Below, piece after piece: positions 1 through 11,502 of a DNA stretch of 64,000 nucleotides. Where the stretch lies: positions 2,891,501 to 2,955,500 of the forward strand of contig JBBPUQ010000007.1 in the NCBI GenBank assembly GCA_038501195.1, in the 5' to 3' direction. Positions within the stretch are counted from its first letter, which is position 1; the number at the start of each line of letters is the position of its first letter. Below the pieces are notes generated by a model, which was given only the letters and a program-made list of their open reading frames with translations, did no database searches and was not told the DNA's origin. The position numbers and the translations under genes were made by a program. This DNA comes from Nemania diffusa. Lineage: Eukaryota > Ascomycota > Sordariomycetes > Xylariales > Xylariaceae.

Positions 1-327
1 TCTTCAATGTGAGGAAGAAGACATCTCATAGCGTAAGAAATAAAAAGATCTCTTAGCCATTCTTTATCGCTAGGTATGGTTAGTTTTTTGGCTTCGAGGT
101 AGCGAGCACACGCTCATGCAATCTGGGGGAAAGCGAAGGATCATATATCGGTGGATTTGATTGCTCGCCAAGCATACTTAAGTAGCTACCCATGCCAAAT
201 AACGTGATTTATAGATACGGCGTATTCAAGCGAAGGTTATAAGCGCGGCGTTGTTTACACGCAATTATGAATCACAAATCCATTCTCTCACCTCATAATA
301 TGTAGACATTCGATCCATCATACAGCA
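1..327. other. left edge, no gene seen
   Basis: This is the upstream region of the first gene. I see no open frame with coding character, and no RNA gene or repeat. Confidence 0.5.
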
Positions 328-1271
328 ATGCATCAACAAATCCGCCTCAGGTCTGTTCTGGCGATCGGAGCCGCGCTGTTGGTCTCGGTAGCTGGGAAGT
401 GTACTAATTTCAATTTCGATGTCAATGATAAGTCTTTCGCGGTTGGGGAACCTTACACAAATCCTTATCCATTGTACGGTCGCAGTTTTCGGGTAACGCC
501 CATGCTGAACTGCACCTCCGAGCTCGCGCAAAGCCAGGGAGGCAATGGCAGCACCTGCAGCTTTCATCGCTACCCAATGGGATTAATAGGCGAGTAATAG
601 TGTTAATACTATTTCTTCAGACTGAGCTCACACCTGCAATAGTGTTTTCAGAGATTCTAAACTATACATACCATTCGCCAAGTTCTCTGGACATATATCC
701 TCTAGCTCTCGATGTGAACACAAGGAACGAAATTTTCTCGCTTGTCCAAGCCGCCAACCCTCCTAATATAACAAGAGCTGATTTCAACACGACTATCGTA
801 TTAAATTACACTACAAACCCAATTGATGAGCCTGATTTCCTTGTTGGTCACACTGGCGCCTATACGTTCCACCCTAGCATGATATGCTACAATGGCACCT
901 TGTCTAGATGCGATAGTAACGACGTGTTTGAGGGGGCGCGCATCCAGGCCTGTGGTTATGAATGGATTGATGATTCTCAACCTCTCCTACCAACCGGGAA
1001 ACAACAATACAAAGGCTACGTAAGCTTCTTTCCGCCCATCCATCCGGTCAATGAAACAGACCCTCAGCCCACATATGCCGAATCAGCTGGGAATGCGACT
1101 GTCAATCAGATAGGCACCTCGACTATGAACTCGACGGGGAACTCGACAGACAACGGAGATGATAATAATCAGGACACTGGTGATGATACTAGTGAGGCAT
1201 GGATTAAGGGTGCTAACTTCCTTAGACTTATGACTTTAGTTAGCCTCACTGTAATAGACAACTACTTATAA
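328..1271 (+). CDS. putative secreted, GPI-anchored glycoprotein
   Basis: The product starts with a signal peptide (a hydrophobic stretch ending near VSVAGK, about residue 23). It has many N-glycosylation sequons (NYT, NIT, NTT, NGT, NET), several cysteines, an Asn/Thr/Asp-rich stalk and a hydrophobic C-terminal tail, as in GPI-anchored wall proteins. The reading frame changes near 590-620, so at least one intron is needed. Two models keep the frame. The first is an intron at 493-620 (GTAACG to TTCAG), which drops a stretch carrying two sequons. The second is an intron at 594-682 (GTAATA to AAG, with CTAAAC as branch site), which keeps that stretch. I cannot decide between them. The family is not recognised. 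A surface or secreted role is inferred from composition only. Confidence 0.6.
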
Positions 1272-2607
1272 AGACTTCGTCCATGGCCTAACCATACTCG
1301 CTACTGCTCATCTCCTTGCAACTAGAAGTTCATGTTACTTATTTCATGAGAACCTAAAGTGAACAGCATATTAGAAAGGCTGAGTATTAGCGGACAAGGA
1401 GATGTGACATACCTTTCGTTTGCTAGTTCAATATTGATTCCACTGGGCCTGAACTGTTTGGATTAGAAATTATACGTTCGCCATAAAACAAGAAACGATT
1501 CTCACCCGAGGTCAAGTTTCGGGCTGAGTTTGAATCGACTCTAGCTACAATACTAGGAACTCTCCGTAAGATATCTACAAGAGACGCGAGCCCCCCGCCC
1601 GCCCCCCTCTCTCTCTATGTGATATAAAAGGTCCTGTGTGTGTGCGATTGATTGGTTTCGGTATAACCTCGAGTAATTCCTGAGTCGTAGCCTTAAGTCA
1701 GAATACGAGCCAAGCTACACCATTCTTCCACTATTAGATTGTCTTTAGGTCAATAATGACCTTGAGACGCGACTCTCGTTAGTGATCTAGGTATTGGATT
1801 GTTGGAATTTGGTATAGTTTAGCTAGACTATAGCTTCATAATCCTTTTACGTAGTGACTTTCGCTCGTCGTCGATAGCTATTTCGGTAGCGTTCGCATCG
1901 GCTAGCTTGTGCGTGTACGCTCATGTCGAATATAGGTTTGCTTGAAGGCTATGGGCGAAAATTATGCTATTAATTCCAAAGCTATGTTAGTGAGGGGGAA
2001 CGGATCAGGCCTGGCGCTGTCCAGTGGCAAACACTACGCGATTCACAATTTCACGTGAGACGCCATGATTAACAACTTATCTATATAGCTTATCATTCGA
2101 CTAGTAGGTAGGCGAGTGACACCGTTTCATCCGCAAGATCCGCGCGTTCAGTCGGTTGTAGTGTAGAGGGGGTTGATAAAAGCATCGCATGAGACCCGAC
2201 AGTGCATAGCCACATCATGAGGTTTCTTTGTTCAGCTGTAAGGTACTTTACGAGGTGATATCACCAAGATGCCTGCAAGGATGGTACTCCAATTGCGGAG
2301 CTCCTTGGCTTGGCAGGCAGATTGCAGCTCGGCTCAGGGATCCTAATCCTTCTTCCATGATCAGCACACCTACCTAAACAATCCAGCTCATCAGGGGGTT
2401 TACGTATCTACAGTAGTTGAAAAGTCGACTACGCTAGGTATTAGGAGGGGGCGGGACGGGACGAGATCCAAAGGGGAATGGCTAATAATAACCATGCGTC
2501 TTCGTGGTTACAACATGACCCCGCGCCAGCGACTACCGGCGAGACTCGTGTTGCAAAATGCATCGTCTTGGTCAAATCAAACTTCCAATGTGTAATTTTG
2601 ATCGCTC
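1272..2607. other. intergenic region, no gene seen
   Basis: It is about 1.3 kb, A+T-leaning with short pyrimidine and GT tracts near 1590-1645. An open frame at 2478-2741 overlaps the next gene out of frame and shows no family features. The region probably holds the NLR promoter. Confidence 0.4.
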
Positions 2608-5600
2608 ATGGATGCCCTGTCCGCGCTCAGTATAGCTGCAACGGTCACGCAATTTGTTTCGTTCACCGGAGACCTAATATCTCAGGCTTCCGAGCTTCGT
2701 GGATCGGCAAGCAGTGCAACAGCAGAGGTTCGGAATATTGACAACGTCTATACGACCCTGCTCGAATTTAGCTTTGGCCTCAGCAATGCGGAGAAAGATC
2801 TCTCCGAGCCAGAGGGTAGCTCGCAAGCAGGAAAGTTACTCGTATTAGTTGCTGAGTGTCAACACGATTGCGACAAGTTATTGGATATCACGCGAACGCT
2901 AAAATCAGAAGGGGCCAACAAAACATGGTATCACTGCTTGCGCAAGGCAATCGAATCGACATGGAAGTTGCCCGAAATTCGAGAACTTGACGAGCGATTG
3001 CAGAGAACCCAATTGACATTAGTTCTACTAGTCTGCTCTATATCAAGGTTTGAATACCTTCTAGCTTACGCCCATGGCGATTTGAAGAATAATAGAGCTA
3101 CATTGAAAGTATAGACTAACCTTGTGGCAGTGAGTTTCAACATCTTCAGCAAGAGCGTATCGCGAGACTACAGAAGGACGGCGGGCTGAATCGTCTAAAC
3201 CAAGACCGCCAGTTCGCTGAGCTTCGTCATATCTTACAGTCTATCCAATCTCAAGTGGCCAAACTCAAAGATGTCGGCGCTGGTCATGGCATACATAGGA
3301 TTCAATATCCAAGCCATGTGACGGAGCTCGAAAAGCAAATGCAGAACTTGTGTGTGAATGCCAACGATATCCAGAAGCAACAGGCTATACTCGACACGCT
3401 GAGCTTTGATTCGCGCATTGTACGCCATCAAGCTATACCAGAAGCCTATTCAGGGACGTTCCAGTGGGCCTTCGCTACCGATGCACTAAATAACGAGGAG
3501 AAAGAAGACGAAACGAAGCTTCTACGTTGGCTTCAGCATGGTCAGGGCATTTTCTGGGTGACAGGCCGTCCGGGTTCGGGTAAATCTACGTTCATGAAGC
3601 ATATAGCGGATAGCTCGAAAACCCGCGCGGCACTAAGACACTGGTCAAGTCCTTCTGAACCCGTAATTTCGAGTCACTATTTCTGGATATTCGGCGCACC
3701 AATGCAAAAGTCGAAAGAGGGCCTCCTGCGAACACTCCTATTTGAAATATTCCGTCAATACCCAGCGCTGCTCAAAGTGGTCTGCTCGGACAGATGGGAT
3801 GCCGACTTCTCATCAAGTGCAGCTTCTAAGCCCTGGTCAATTGCCGAACTTCGTCACGCTCTAGATCTGGTTACATCCGCGGAGGTGGATGTCAAGACCT
3901 GTTTTTTTATCGATGGATTAGACGAGTACAGCGGTGACCATCTCGAAGTCTCTGATGAGCTGCTAAGACTTTCTAAATTGAGAAATATCAAATGCTGTAT
4001 TTCAAGTAGACCCTGGAACGTTTTTAATGACGCCTTCGGTCACGATAGGTCGCAGCATTTATGCTTACACAATCTTACCAAGCGCGATATTCGGCATTAC
4101 GTTCACGATCGACTTACACCTCACCCCCGATGGCAGCGGTTAGTCGATCATGCTGTGTATGACAGCCAACTGATTGACAATATAACTGAGAAAGCAGAAG
4201 GTGTATTCCTCTGGGTGTCTTTAGTAACTGATAGACTTCGGAATGGACTCACGAACGATGACGACTTATCCGACTTGTCGAGGCGTCTAGCCGGATTCCC
4301 TTCCGACTTAGAGAGCTTTTTCGACCACATACTGCAAACCGTCGAGCCCTTCTATCATGAGAAGATGGCTGGCACGCTTCGGCTTGCCAGAGCCGCGGAG
4401 AAACCCTTGAGTATCCTATTTTATGAATTCCACGATATAGAGTATCGTGACGACGAGTATTTTCTCCACATCAAGCGCCTTGAATCGGATAGAGAAGGAA
4501 AGAAGGTGCGAGATAGAGTCCAACGCCGCTTGAATGCTTATTGTAAGGGTCTCCTAGAGGTTCATGATGATCGAGTCGAGTTCCTTCATCGTACTGTCGC
4601 CGATTATCTGAGTCTTCCCGACGTTTCAGAAAGACTTTCTATGCAGAGCCCTGACTGGTTTCATCCCGAATTGTCCTTGGCAAAAGTGCATTTGGCCTGC
4701 ATAAAGTCATCTCCGCTTGAGATTCCGTATCGTCGTTACCCCGGGTGCTACCATGGAGGTCCGTTAGATGAGCATCTTCGCGCAGTATTAGCATTGGCCT
4801 CTTTATACGATACGGATAAAAGCGCAATCAGAGCCAAGTTTCGCCAACTCTTATACGATACAGAGTTATCGTTGACTACTAAATTCGCCTGGGCAACCGT
4901 ACCCTATGACCGTCCACGTGTCTCTAGGTCACTTTACTTCCGAGAGCGTCTACTCCAATCTCGCTTACCAACCTACCTAGAGAAAATGCTATTAGAAAAT
5001 GACGAGTATTTGAAAAGCTTTGATTGGCCGCCTCTAGCCATTGCGATGGAAGAAGGCTGTCCTAGCCAGCATGCCGAAACGATAAAGCTTTTGCTCCGAC
5101 ATGGTCAAAAGCCAAACAAAAAGTTCAATTTTACCGTTTCAGATACTATTACCCGTAAAAAGACCCCTTGGACACTGTTGTTATCTCTTGTAGTGCGCCA
5201 AACCAGAGATGGGTTGGCTTCACGTTTGCTCCCCTATTTTGGTCCCTGTCTTCGCGCAGGCATATTCGATCTATTCCTTGAATACGGAGCTGATGCCAAC
5301 GCTCCGGTATACCGCAAAGAAGGCCAGCCGCCTACAACTGCATGGATCGATATTCTATTCGCCTGTTTCGAAATAGGGAAACAGGATGAAGAGCGATATC
5401 TGCGCGTCTTGGGCCAGCTTCTACAGGGTGATGCCTCCGTCGATGAGGTGATTCCAATGGGCCCCGAGAGCGCCACTTACATAGAGCCGGCTAGCGAGAC
5501 TATTCTAAAGCGTTTCTTCCAACTCGAGCGAGTGCTTGAATGTTCTTCTGATTTTGAGTTTTCTGCCGAGTTTGTTATTCGAGTTTCTGAGTGCCTCATG

Positions 5601-5828
5601 CGGAAAGCATGCTGGGCTCGCTGGCCTCTTGATGCTGTATGGCCTGAAGTTGAGCAGTCCTTTGGAGATGTGAAAATGAAACATCTAAAGGCAATTTATC
5701 ATACCGAGTGCGAGCTAAGAAAGAAAGATAGGGCATTCAGACAGATGATCCGAGGGAGTATATGTGTCCCGTTATTTAAAGTTGGAAGAAGGAAGCTGGG
5801 CAGTAAGATCCGCTCTCTAGCTTCTTGA
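2608..5828 (+). CDS. NACHT-type STAND receptor (fungal NLR-like protein)
   Basis: Predicted 1045 residues from two exons (2608-3047 and 3131-5828). The intron has a CTAAC branch site at 3116-3120 and a GGCAG acceptor. Residues 1 to about 180 form the helical N-terminal domain common in fungal STAND proteins (MDALSALSIAATVTQFV, then a heptad-like segment). The NTPase core has Walker A GRPGSGKS at 292-299, Walker B FFIDGLDEY at 405-413, a CCISSRPW sensor-type motif near 435 and GVFLWVSLV near 504. A FLHRTVADYL motif at 631-640 is typical of the DUF7791-type helical region after such NACHT domains. Ankyrin-like fragments lie near 796-810 and 857-873 (FDLFLEYGADANAP). No full repeat array follows, so ligand sensing may differ from ANK/WD NLRs. 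Family members are linked to non-self recognition and regulated cell death; a role here is inferred. The frame is intact. Confidence 0.9.
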
Positions 5829-6661
5829 TCACTTAGGAGAAGGAATAATCCCATAGCGCCATATTACCTGTTATTCTATATATACGCCGAGACGAGCTGG
5901 AACACTCGGGGAGGGGTGATCATGAATCCGCCAGTGCTTTTATAACCACATACATTGGTTAGGTTAAGATTGCACAATAGTGCGGACTACTTAGTGAAGG
6001 GAAAGGGATTGATAGCTACTAATATACTGGTTACCTAGTAATTACTATAAGTAACTGCTGTTCTATAATTATTATCGAATACTGATAGTTATAGCCTAGA
6101 CCAATAACCACTACTTGCCCGGACTATGTAGCGGGCCTAGCAATCCATCCCGGTGACCTCTGTATGGGTGACTAGTATAGTCGATGTTTGGTTTCAAGCT
6201 GGGGGTTAGTCTAACTAGGGCTGAATTTAGGATATAGCTGCGTAGCTATTTCTACCCTAGCGACGTTTGTGAGATCTGATTGGCTGCCGCTCCCCCGGAA
6301 ACTAAGGAGATTGTTCCATAGTCGACTAGGTGTACGTATTCTCTCTATTATAGTGTAGCTCTGTTTAAATAGTGAACTACTTAGCTGACCTTTGTCGATT
6401 CTTTTTTTATCTGCGATGGGGGGCATAAAAGAGCCTACCCTAGCTTCCACGCTATTACGTGCTGAGGCTGTGGTCTATCCACGTAGACACGATGATGCGG
6501 TCTGGGCTTCGTAATCGTTTCTAGCCTCATTCGCGCACCATGTATTCATCCACCATCTATCTCTTTTATCTTGCTGTGCTCGCCGCCCCTATTGTGTTCC
6601 CCCTTCACCTAGACCTTCGTAATTGCTTCTGATTTTAGTGACCATTCATGTCTTGCGCACC
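5829..6661. other. intergenic region, no gene seen
   Basis: About 0.8 kb, A+T-rich around 5990-6110. It is the 5' flank of the glycosyltransferase gene, with pyrimidine-rich sequence near 6540-6610. No supported gene was found. Confidence 0.4.
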
Positions 6662-8407
6662 ATGCTGAGTAGGAAGCGCTTTGCCGTCGCTGCGCTCGTT
6701 CTTGTGGCTTGTAGCTTCACGCTACTCACACTGAGTACGCGTGGCTATCTGCCGGATGACATTCTACTAAATGGCATCCCAAGATGGCCGCAAAAGCCAG
6801 CAGAATCAGCATCCTCCTTGGCATCTAAAATCAATGAGACCAGTGAGACCAACGATACCAACAAGACAAACACGACCAACACATCCAATGACACAAGCAA
6901 GTCTGTCTCGCCAGTACCTCTTGAGTACTACTCGATCCCCGGCGCAGGCGAAACTTGCTCACGCTTTTCGCCTACGTACTTCGAGGACTTCCATGCTCAT
7001 GCCGCCTCTTACTGCGACTCGGGTTCGCAGGCAGAGTTGACTTGCTTCCATCGACCTTCCGGGTTCGACGGGAGGACGGATTCCTTCTGTTATGCGAAGG
7101 GGGCGGTACTGAATGTCCAACAACAAAAATTCCATCTAAATTGTGGATTGCGGAAGTTTTCAGAGCAGGAACAGGCAGACGGTCTCCTTCCGTTCAATAA
7201 ATTACCGGCTTATTGGTATGAGACCGGCCCTGCTTATGTTTTCTCTCTTGCTATTAGTGTTTGGAAGGGTGTTAGCAGAAGGGGAGAGACGAGTGACCAG
7301 CCAGATGTACCCCAACTTATCGAAGAGGTGACCTCGTCAGCTAGGCCACCAAAGACAATCCTTCTACTCAAGCGTGAAGGCGAAGGGAACCCATGGCATT
7401 CCATCATAGAGATCTTCTCTACTTATATGACCTTTGACATCTTACGCATGCCACGGAGAGGAGTCTCAGGTGAAGAAGGCTCACCACTTTTCCGTCATCC
7501 GGATGACTCCGACGACACTCAAATCGTCATTCTAGACGACCGCCCTGACGGTCCTTATTTCGACCTTTGGACGTTATTCGCGCGACGAAAGCCTGTGCGG
7601 TTCAGTGAACTACTGGCTGACCAGTCCGCTGCCGAGAGCCTTACGTCCGTCAACCTTATAGTCCCTCTCGCTGGAAGCAGCAATCCATTTTGGAAAGAGG
7701 ACGACCAAGCTGAACAGTGTATCAACTCTCCAATTCTCAACGTGTTTAGCGACCGCATTCTCGACTTCTACGGGGTCGAGAACACGCCATTCCGCCGGCC
7801 AGACAAGCCCATCGTCGTTACATTCGTGAAACGCCGGGACAGTCGGCGATTGAAAAACCAAGACGCCCTCTTTGCCGAGCTTGGTAGGATAAATCCCCAC
7901 ATCAGCGTGCAGATGGTCGACTTCGCAGCAGTCCCATTCTCAGAACAGGTTCGCATCGCGCGAGAAACGGATATCCTCGTCGGAGCCCACGGCGCAGGGC
8001 TAACCCATCTCATGTTCATGCGGCAGAACGACGGCGCCGTCGTCGAGATACAGCCGAAAGGACTGGACCACCATGGCTACAAGAACGTTGCCGGGATGCG
8101 CGGTCTCGGGTACTTCCGCGTCCACGCCAAGATTATACCCCTTGAGGAGGGGGAAATAGAAGGGTTAGAAAACAACGTGCGAACGATGAAGAGGACCCGT
8201 CAGGTCAAACTAAGGGGCATCTCCGAGCGAGAGATTGATCAAGACAGCCAAGAAACGTCTGTGGTTTCGACAACAACGCTTGGACGACGGGAGGAGTGGC
8301 ATTTGAAAGATCTCGAAATAGAGGAAAGCCGGCTCTTCGAGGTTGTAGATGCAGCCATCAAATTCATGTACAACAAAGGACCCTGGTCATTCGATGTAAT
8401 AGATTAG
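6662..8407 (+). CDS. GT61 family glycosyltransferase (DUF563/EOGT-like)
   Basis: Single exon, 581 residues, starting at the ATG at 6662; the open frame runs further upstream only from a TTG. It has type II membrane topology: a short basic tail (MLSRKRF), a hydrophobic anchor at about residues 7-25, then a Ser/Thr/Asn-rich stalk at about 60-85 and a lumenal catalytic domain. The C-terminal half carries the DUF563 core: a Lys/Arg-rich strand (VTFVKRRDSRRL), then ETDILVGAHGAGLTHLMFM near 436-454 and a VVEIQP strand after it. Known family members transfer xylose, GlcNAc or related sugars to proteins or glycans in the secretory pathway. The donor and acceptor here cannot be read from sequence. It is adjacent to an oxidase gene with no evident co-regulation. 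Confidence 0.85.
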   Translation: MLSRKRFAVAALVLVACSFTLLTLSTRGYLPDDILLNGIPRWPQKPAESASSLASKINETSETNDTNKTNTTNTSNDTSKSVSPVPLEYYSIPGAGETCSRFSPTYFEDFHAHAASYCDSGSQAELTCFHRPSGFDGRTDSFCYAKGAVLNVQQQKFHLNCGLRKFSEQEQADGLLPFNKLPAYWYETGPAYVFSLAISVWKGVSRRGETSDQPDVPQLIEEVTSSARPPKTILLLKREGEGNPWHSIIEIFSTYMTFDILRMPRRGVSGEEGSPLFRHPDDSDDTQIVILDDRPDGPYFDLWTLFARRKPVRFSELLADQSAAESLTSVNLIVPLAGSSNPFWKEDDQAEQCINSPILNVFSDRILDFYGVENTPFRRPDKPIVVTFVKRRDSRRLKNQDALFAELGRINPHISVQMVDFAAVPFSEQVRIARETDILVGAHGAGLTHLMFMRQNDGAVVEIQPKGLDHHGYKNVAGMRGLGYFRVHAKIIPLEEGEIEGLENNVRTMKRTRQVKLRGISEREIDQDSQETSVVSTTTLGRREEWHLKDLEIEESRLFEVVDAAIKFMYNKGPWSFDVID

Positions 8408-9162
8408 TTAAAGCCGCTGTGGACTGTACGGAGCAACTTCTTGGCATAAGTAGATTTTTGGTGATATACATAAGGAAAAAGTTTGAAGATACCCTACGTT
8501 GGACGAGAAACGTGTAAAGAAAGACATGGAAATAACGGCAGTTAGGTAGAAGGTGGGTCGGCTTATAGGGGGCTCTTAGTGGGGTGTTGGGTCTTTTGCT
8601 AACTCAAAGAGGCGTGATTGTACTTATGTAAGTAAACATGACATTTTACCAGGATATTGGATTGACTTATCAATGCTGTTGGGTCGCAGCAATTGTGTTC
8701 AAGTTTGCCTATTCTACTGTTAGTAGCCAATATTCAATTCCCGATATCTCAGGGGCTCTCGAAATGGTCCGGGACAAGGCCGCGGATTAGTACCCCTCCG
8801 GGGAATAGCTGATGGTAATCCTGTGCCATAAAAATGGAAGAGTCAACATGCATGATTCGTAATCAATCTCATCAATCCGCCTAGATGCCTTATAAAACTA
8901 GTTTCTGCCATACGCATGGCCAATTGTACAAGGCACGCATGTACGAACAGGTGAGTCTGGACCCTGTAACGCAGACACCATAAGTACGCAGTAGTCACTT
9001 ACACCTATCTAGCGTATAGACACCAAGAGACCGCTGCTTACTTCGATGACGGCCTAGAGATTTTACATTTTAATATAGTACCCTACTTGTCTTACAATCC
9101 GTTCTCCTCTATTCTTCCCAATCTCCAATTTTTACCGTCGCATTCGGAGCCGCATTGGAAAC
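8408..9162. other. intergenic region, no gene seen
   Basis: About 0.75 kb between the glycosyltransferase and the first oxidase. It contains TATAAAA-like sequence near 8890 and a T-rich stretch near 9060, but no supported coding region. Confidence 0.4.
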
Positions 9163-10914
9163 ATGCCGTTTGGGTCTATCATTGGGCCAGTCTCTATCAT
9201 TGCAGCAGCAGTGGCAATCGCCTGGCATTACGGAGGCTCAGGAAACATATTTACAAAGACCACCCTCCAATGTCAATCCATCCCGGGGGACTCATCATGG
9301 CCATCAGAGAGCATCTGGGCCGACCTCAACAGCACTCTCCATGGGAGGTTGATCGCCACTGTCCCTATTGCCGCCCCTTGCCATACATCGGTCCTAGGAC
9401 AGCCTAACGCCCTCTTCAATGAAGACGAATGCGCTATTTTACGCGATAATTGGTTCTTCCCGGAAACCCATCTCCCATCTGCGTCTTCTCCGATGGCCTA
9501 TCCTTTCTCCGGCAATAGTTGCAACCCTTTCTCGAATAGTAGCACCCCATGTACGATTGGCTCTCACCCCGTGTATACTATCAATGCCACTAGTGCTGTC
9601 GACTTTCAAAACGCGGTTCGTTTCGCAAGAGATCATAATATCCGTCTCGTGATTCGAAATACCGGCCATGATTACCTGGGCAAGTCTACCGGAGCTCACT
9701 CGCTTTCAGTATGGACTCATCATATGAAATCCCTCGAGCTTGTCCAGTACGATAGCAAGCAATACACTGGCCCCGGGATCAAGATGGGTGCTGGCGTCGA
9801 GGGCATGGAAGCCTTCAAGTTCGCTGACTCTCATGGCCTTATCGTGGTGGGTGGAAATTGCCCTACGGTTGGTATTGCAGGCGGGTTCACTCAGGGGGGC
9901 GGCCACGGGCCACTAGCATCCAAATACGGCCTGAGCGCTGATCAAGTGTTAGAGTGGGAGGTGGTCACAGGAACAGGCGAGGTTTTGACGGCGACAGCTA
10001 CGCAAAACAGCGACTTATTCTGGGCTCTACGAGGGGGTGGTGGTGGAACCTTTGGTATCGTGTCTTCTCTTACGGTCAAGGCATTCCCTGATACACACAC
10101 GTCAATAGCCACTATGGCGATTATCAACAATGGGACAAATACGGACAGCTTATACTCTGCTGTCACTACTTTCATTCGGGACACACTTCCAGGTCTCGTA
10201 GACGCGGGTGCCTTCGTTGTGTGGGTGGCTGCACCATTTGGATTCATGATCACACCTGCCATAGCGCCAGGGCTCACATCGACCGATCTCGATAACCTTC
10301 TGCAGCCGTTAGTTCAGCGGCTAAGCGATATAGGTCTTGAATATCAGTATTCCTCCACTCAATTCCCGACATTTCTGTCAAGCTACGAAGCCCTTCAGCT
10401 AATCCCGACCTGGAATGTTTCGGACTACAATATTGGCAGCCGATCCATTCCACGAGACGTTGCAACGCAGAACACAGAGGCTTTAGTAGAGGCTATACGA
10501 TATATCAGCTCGCAGACTGGGATGTCCGGCGTTAGCTATAACCTTGAGAGCGGCGTCTCGTCACAAGATGACGTCTCGGTTAATCCCTATATGCGTCAAT
10601 CCCTCTTCAGCATCACCGTGGGCACACCCATCAACTACACCAACTGGGCTGCGACGAAGGAAGCCCAGGATTTGATCACCCACGATCTTCTTCCCACTTT
10701 GGAAAAGTTGACACCTGGGGGTGCTGCCTATCTGAACGAGGCCGATTTCCAACAGCCGGATTTTCAGCGAACCATATATGGAGACCATTATAAGAAGCTC
10801 CGGGACATTAAACGCAAATATGACCCAGAGGATATATTTTATGCGAAAACCGCTGTTGGTAGTGAGGACTGGGCTGAGAATGACGAGGGGAGACTATGCA
10901 GGTCAAAGGCGTGA
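9163..10914 (+). CDS. FAD-linked oxidase, berberine-bridge-enzyme type (paralogue 1)
   Basis: Single exon, 583 residues. The N-terminus is hydrophobic (about residues 5-22), which suggests a signal peptide or anchor, and is followed by several cysteines and sequons. The VAO-type FAD-binding domain is clear: FAD-attachment motif RNTGHDYLGKSTG with His169, and GGNCPTVGIAGGFTQGGG with Cys233. A His plus this Cys is the pattern of bicovalently bound FAD in the BBE group. A glycine tract (WALRGGGGGTFGIV) follows. The BBE C-terminal region ends in KYDPEDIFYAKTAVGSEDW. Family members oxidise sugars, alkaloids or polyketide intermediates with O2 as acceptor; the substrate here is unknown. A close paralogue lies at 15405-17286 in opposite orientation. 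Confidence 0.92.
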   Translation: MPFGSIIGPVSIIAAAVAIAWHYGGSGNIFTKTTLQCQSIPGDSSWPSESIWADLNSTLHGRLIATVPIAAPCHTSVLGQPNALFNEDECAILRDNWFFPETHLPSASSPMAYPFSGNSCNPFSNSSTPCTIGSHPVYTINATSAVDFQNAVRFARDHNIRLVIRNTGHDYLGKSTGAHSLSVWTHHMKSLELVQYDSKQYTGPGIKMGAGVEGMEAFKFADSHGLIVVGGNCPTVGIAGGFTQGGGHGPLASKYGLSADQVLEWEVVTGTGEVLTATATQNSDLFWALRGGGGGTFGIVSSLTVKAFPDTHTSIATMAIINNGTNTDSLYSAVTTFIRDTLPGLVDAGAFVVWVAAPFGFMITPAIAPGLTSTDLDNLLQPLVQRLSDIGLEYQYSSTQFPTFLSSYEALQLIPTWNVSDYNIGSRSIPRDVATQNTEALVEAIRYISSQTGMSGVSYNLESGVSSQDDVSVNPYMRQSLFSITVGTPINYTNWAATKEAQDLITHDLLPTLEKLTPGGAAYLNEADFQQPDFQRTIYGDHYKKLRDIKRKYDPEDIFYAKTAVGSEDWAENDEGRLCRSKA

Positions 10915-11092
10915 ATCGAAATTTAGCTTGTCAGTCTAGCCGTACCTCGGATATCCACTATGCTTATTACAGCTGAAAAAAGGGATGGCTTCACACACTG
11001 ACCTAGTGACCTAGAGCCTCGGCCGCTCCAATTGCCTCTCAATAAAAATTTAAGATTAGGGTCGAAGGATTGAAGAGATAGAGCACAGACTT

Positions 11093-11286
11093 TGTCAGGT
11101 GATAAAGTGACTAGACCTTATAGGGTGGTTATATCTATAGATTTAGCTATACATAGGGGATATTCGGCCCCCCTTATAGATCTAGAAGGTCAAGAATCAA
11201 TGAATATTTTTATTGAGCCCAATACTACACCCTTCTTCATAGCTACTATAAGACTTCTATTCACTCTGTGACTTAATCCTCTGGCA
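11093..11286 (-). mobile_element. MITE copy 1 (194 bp)
   Basis: This short element has imperfect terminal inverted repeats of about 19 bp: TGTCAGGTGATAAAGTGAC at the left and TGCCAGAGGATTAAGTCAC read inward from the right (14 of 19 match). It has no coding capacity. The same sequence occurs in the other orientation at 23339-23531 and 47354-47558, sharing the blocks around CCTCCTAGATCTATA and TATAGCCACCCTAT. It lies just 3' of the first oxidase gene. No clear target-site duplication was found. The transposase family is unknown. Confidence 0.75.
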
Positions 11287-11502
11287 GGCAGCTAGGACAT
11301 CAGGTTGCAGCTCGCAAGGGGTTATAATGTTATCCCATCGATGCCTTCAAAACAGATCGAAATATTGAGTTGATAGATGCTTCTGTGCTAGGCGTTTCAT
11401 AATATTTTGCAGAGATAATTGCTATCAGCGCTATAATTATAAGTAACTCTCACTAACCCGAATCTAGAGATGAACCATATAATCAAAGAGCTTCCGCTAG
11501 CT

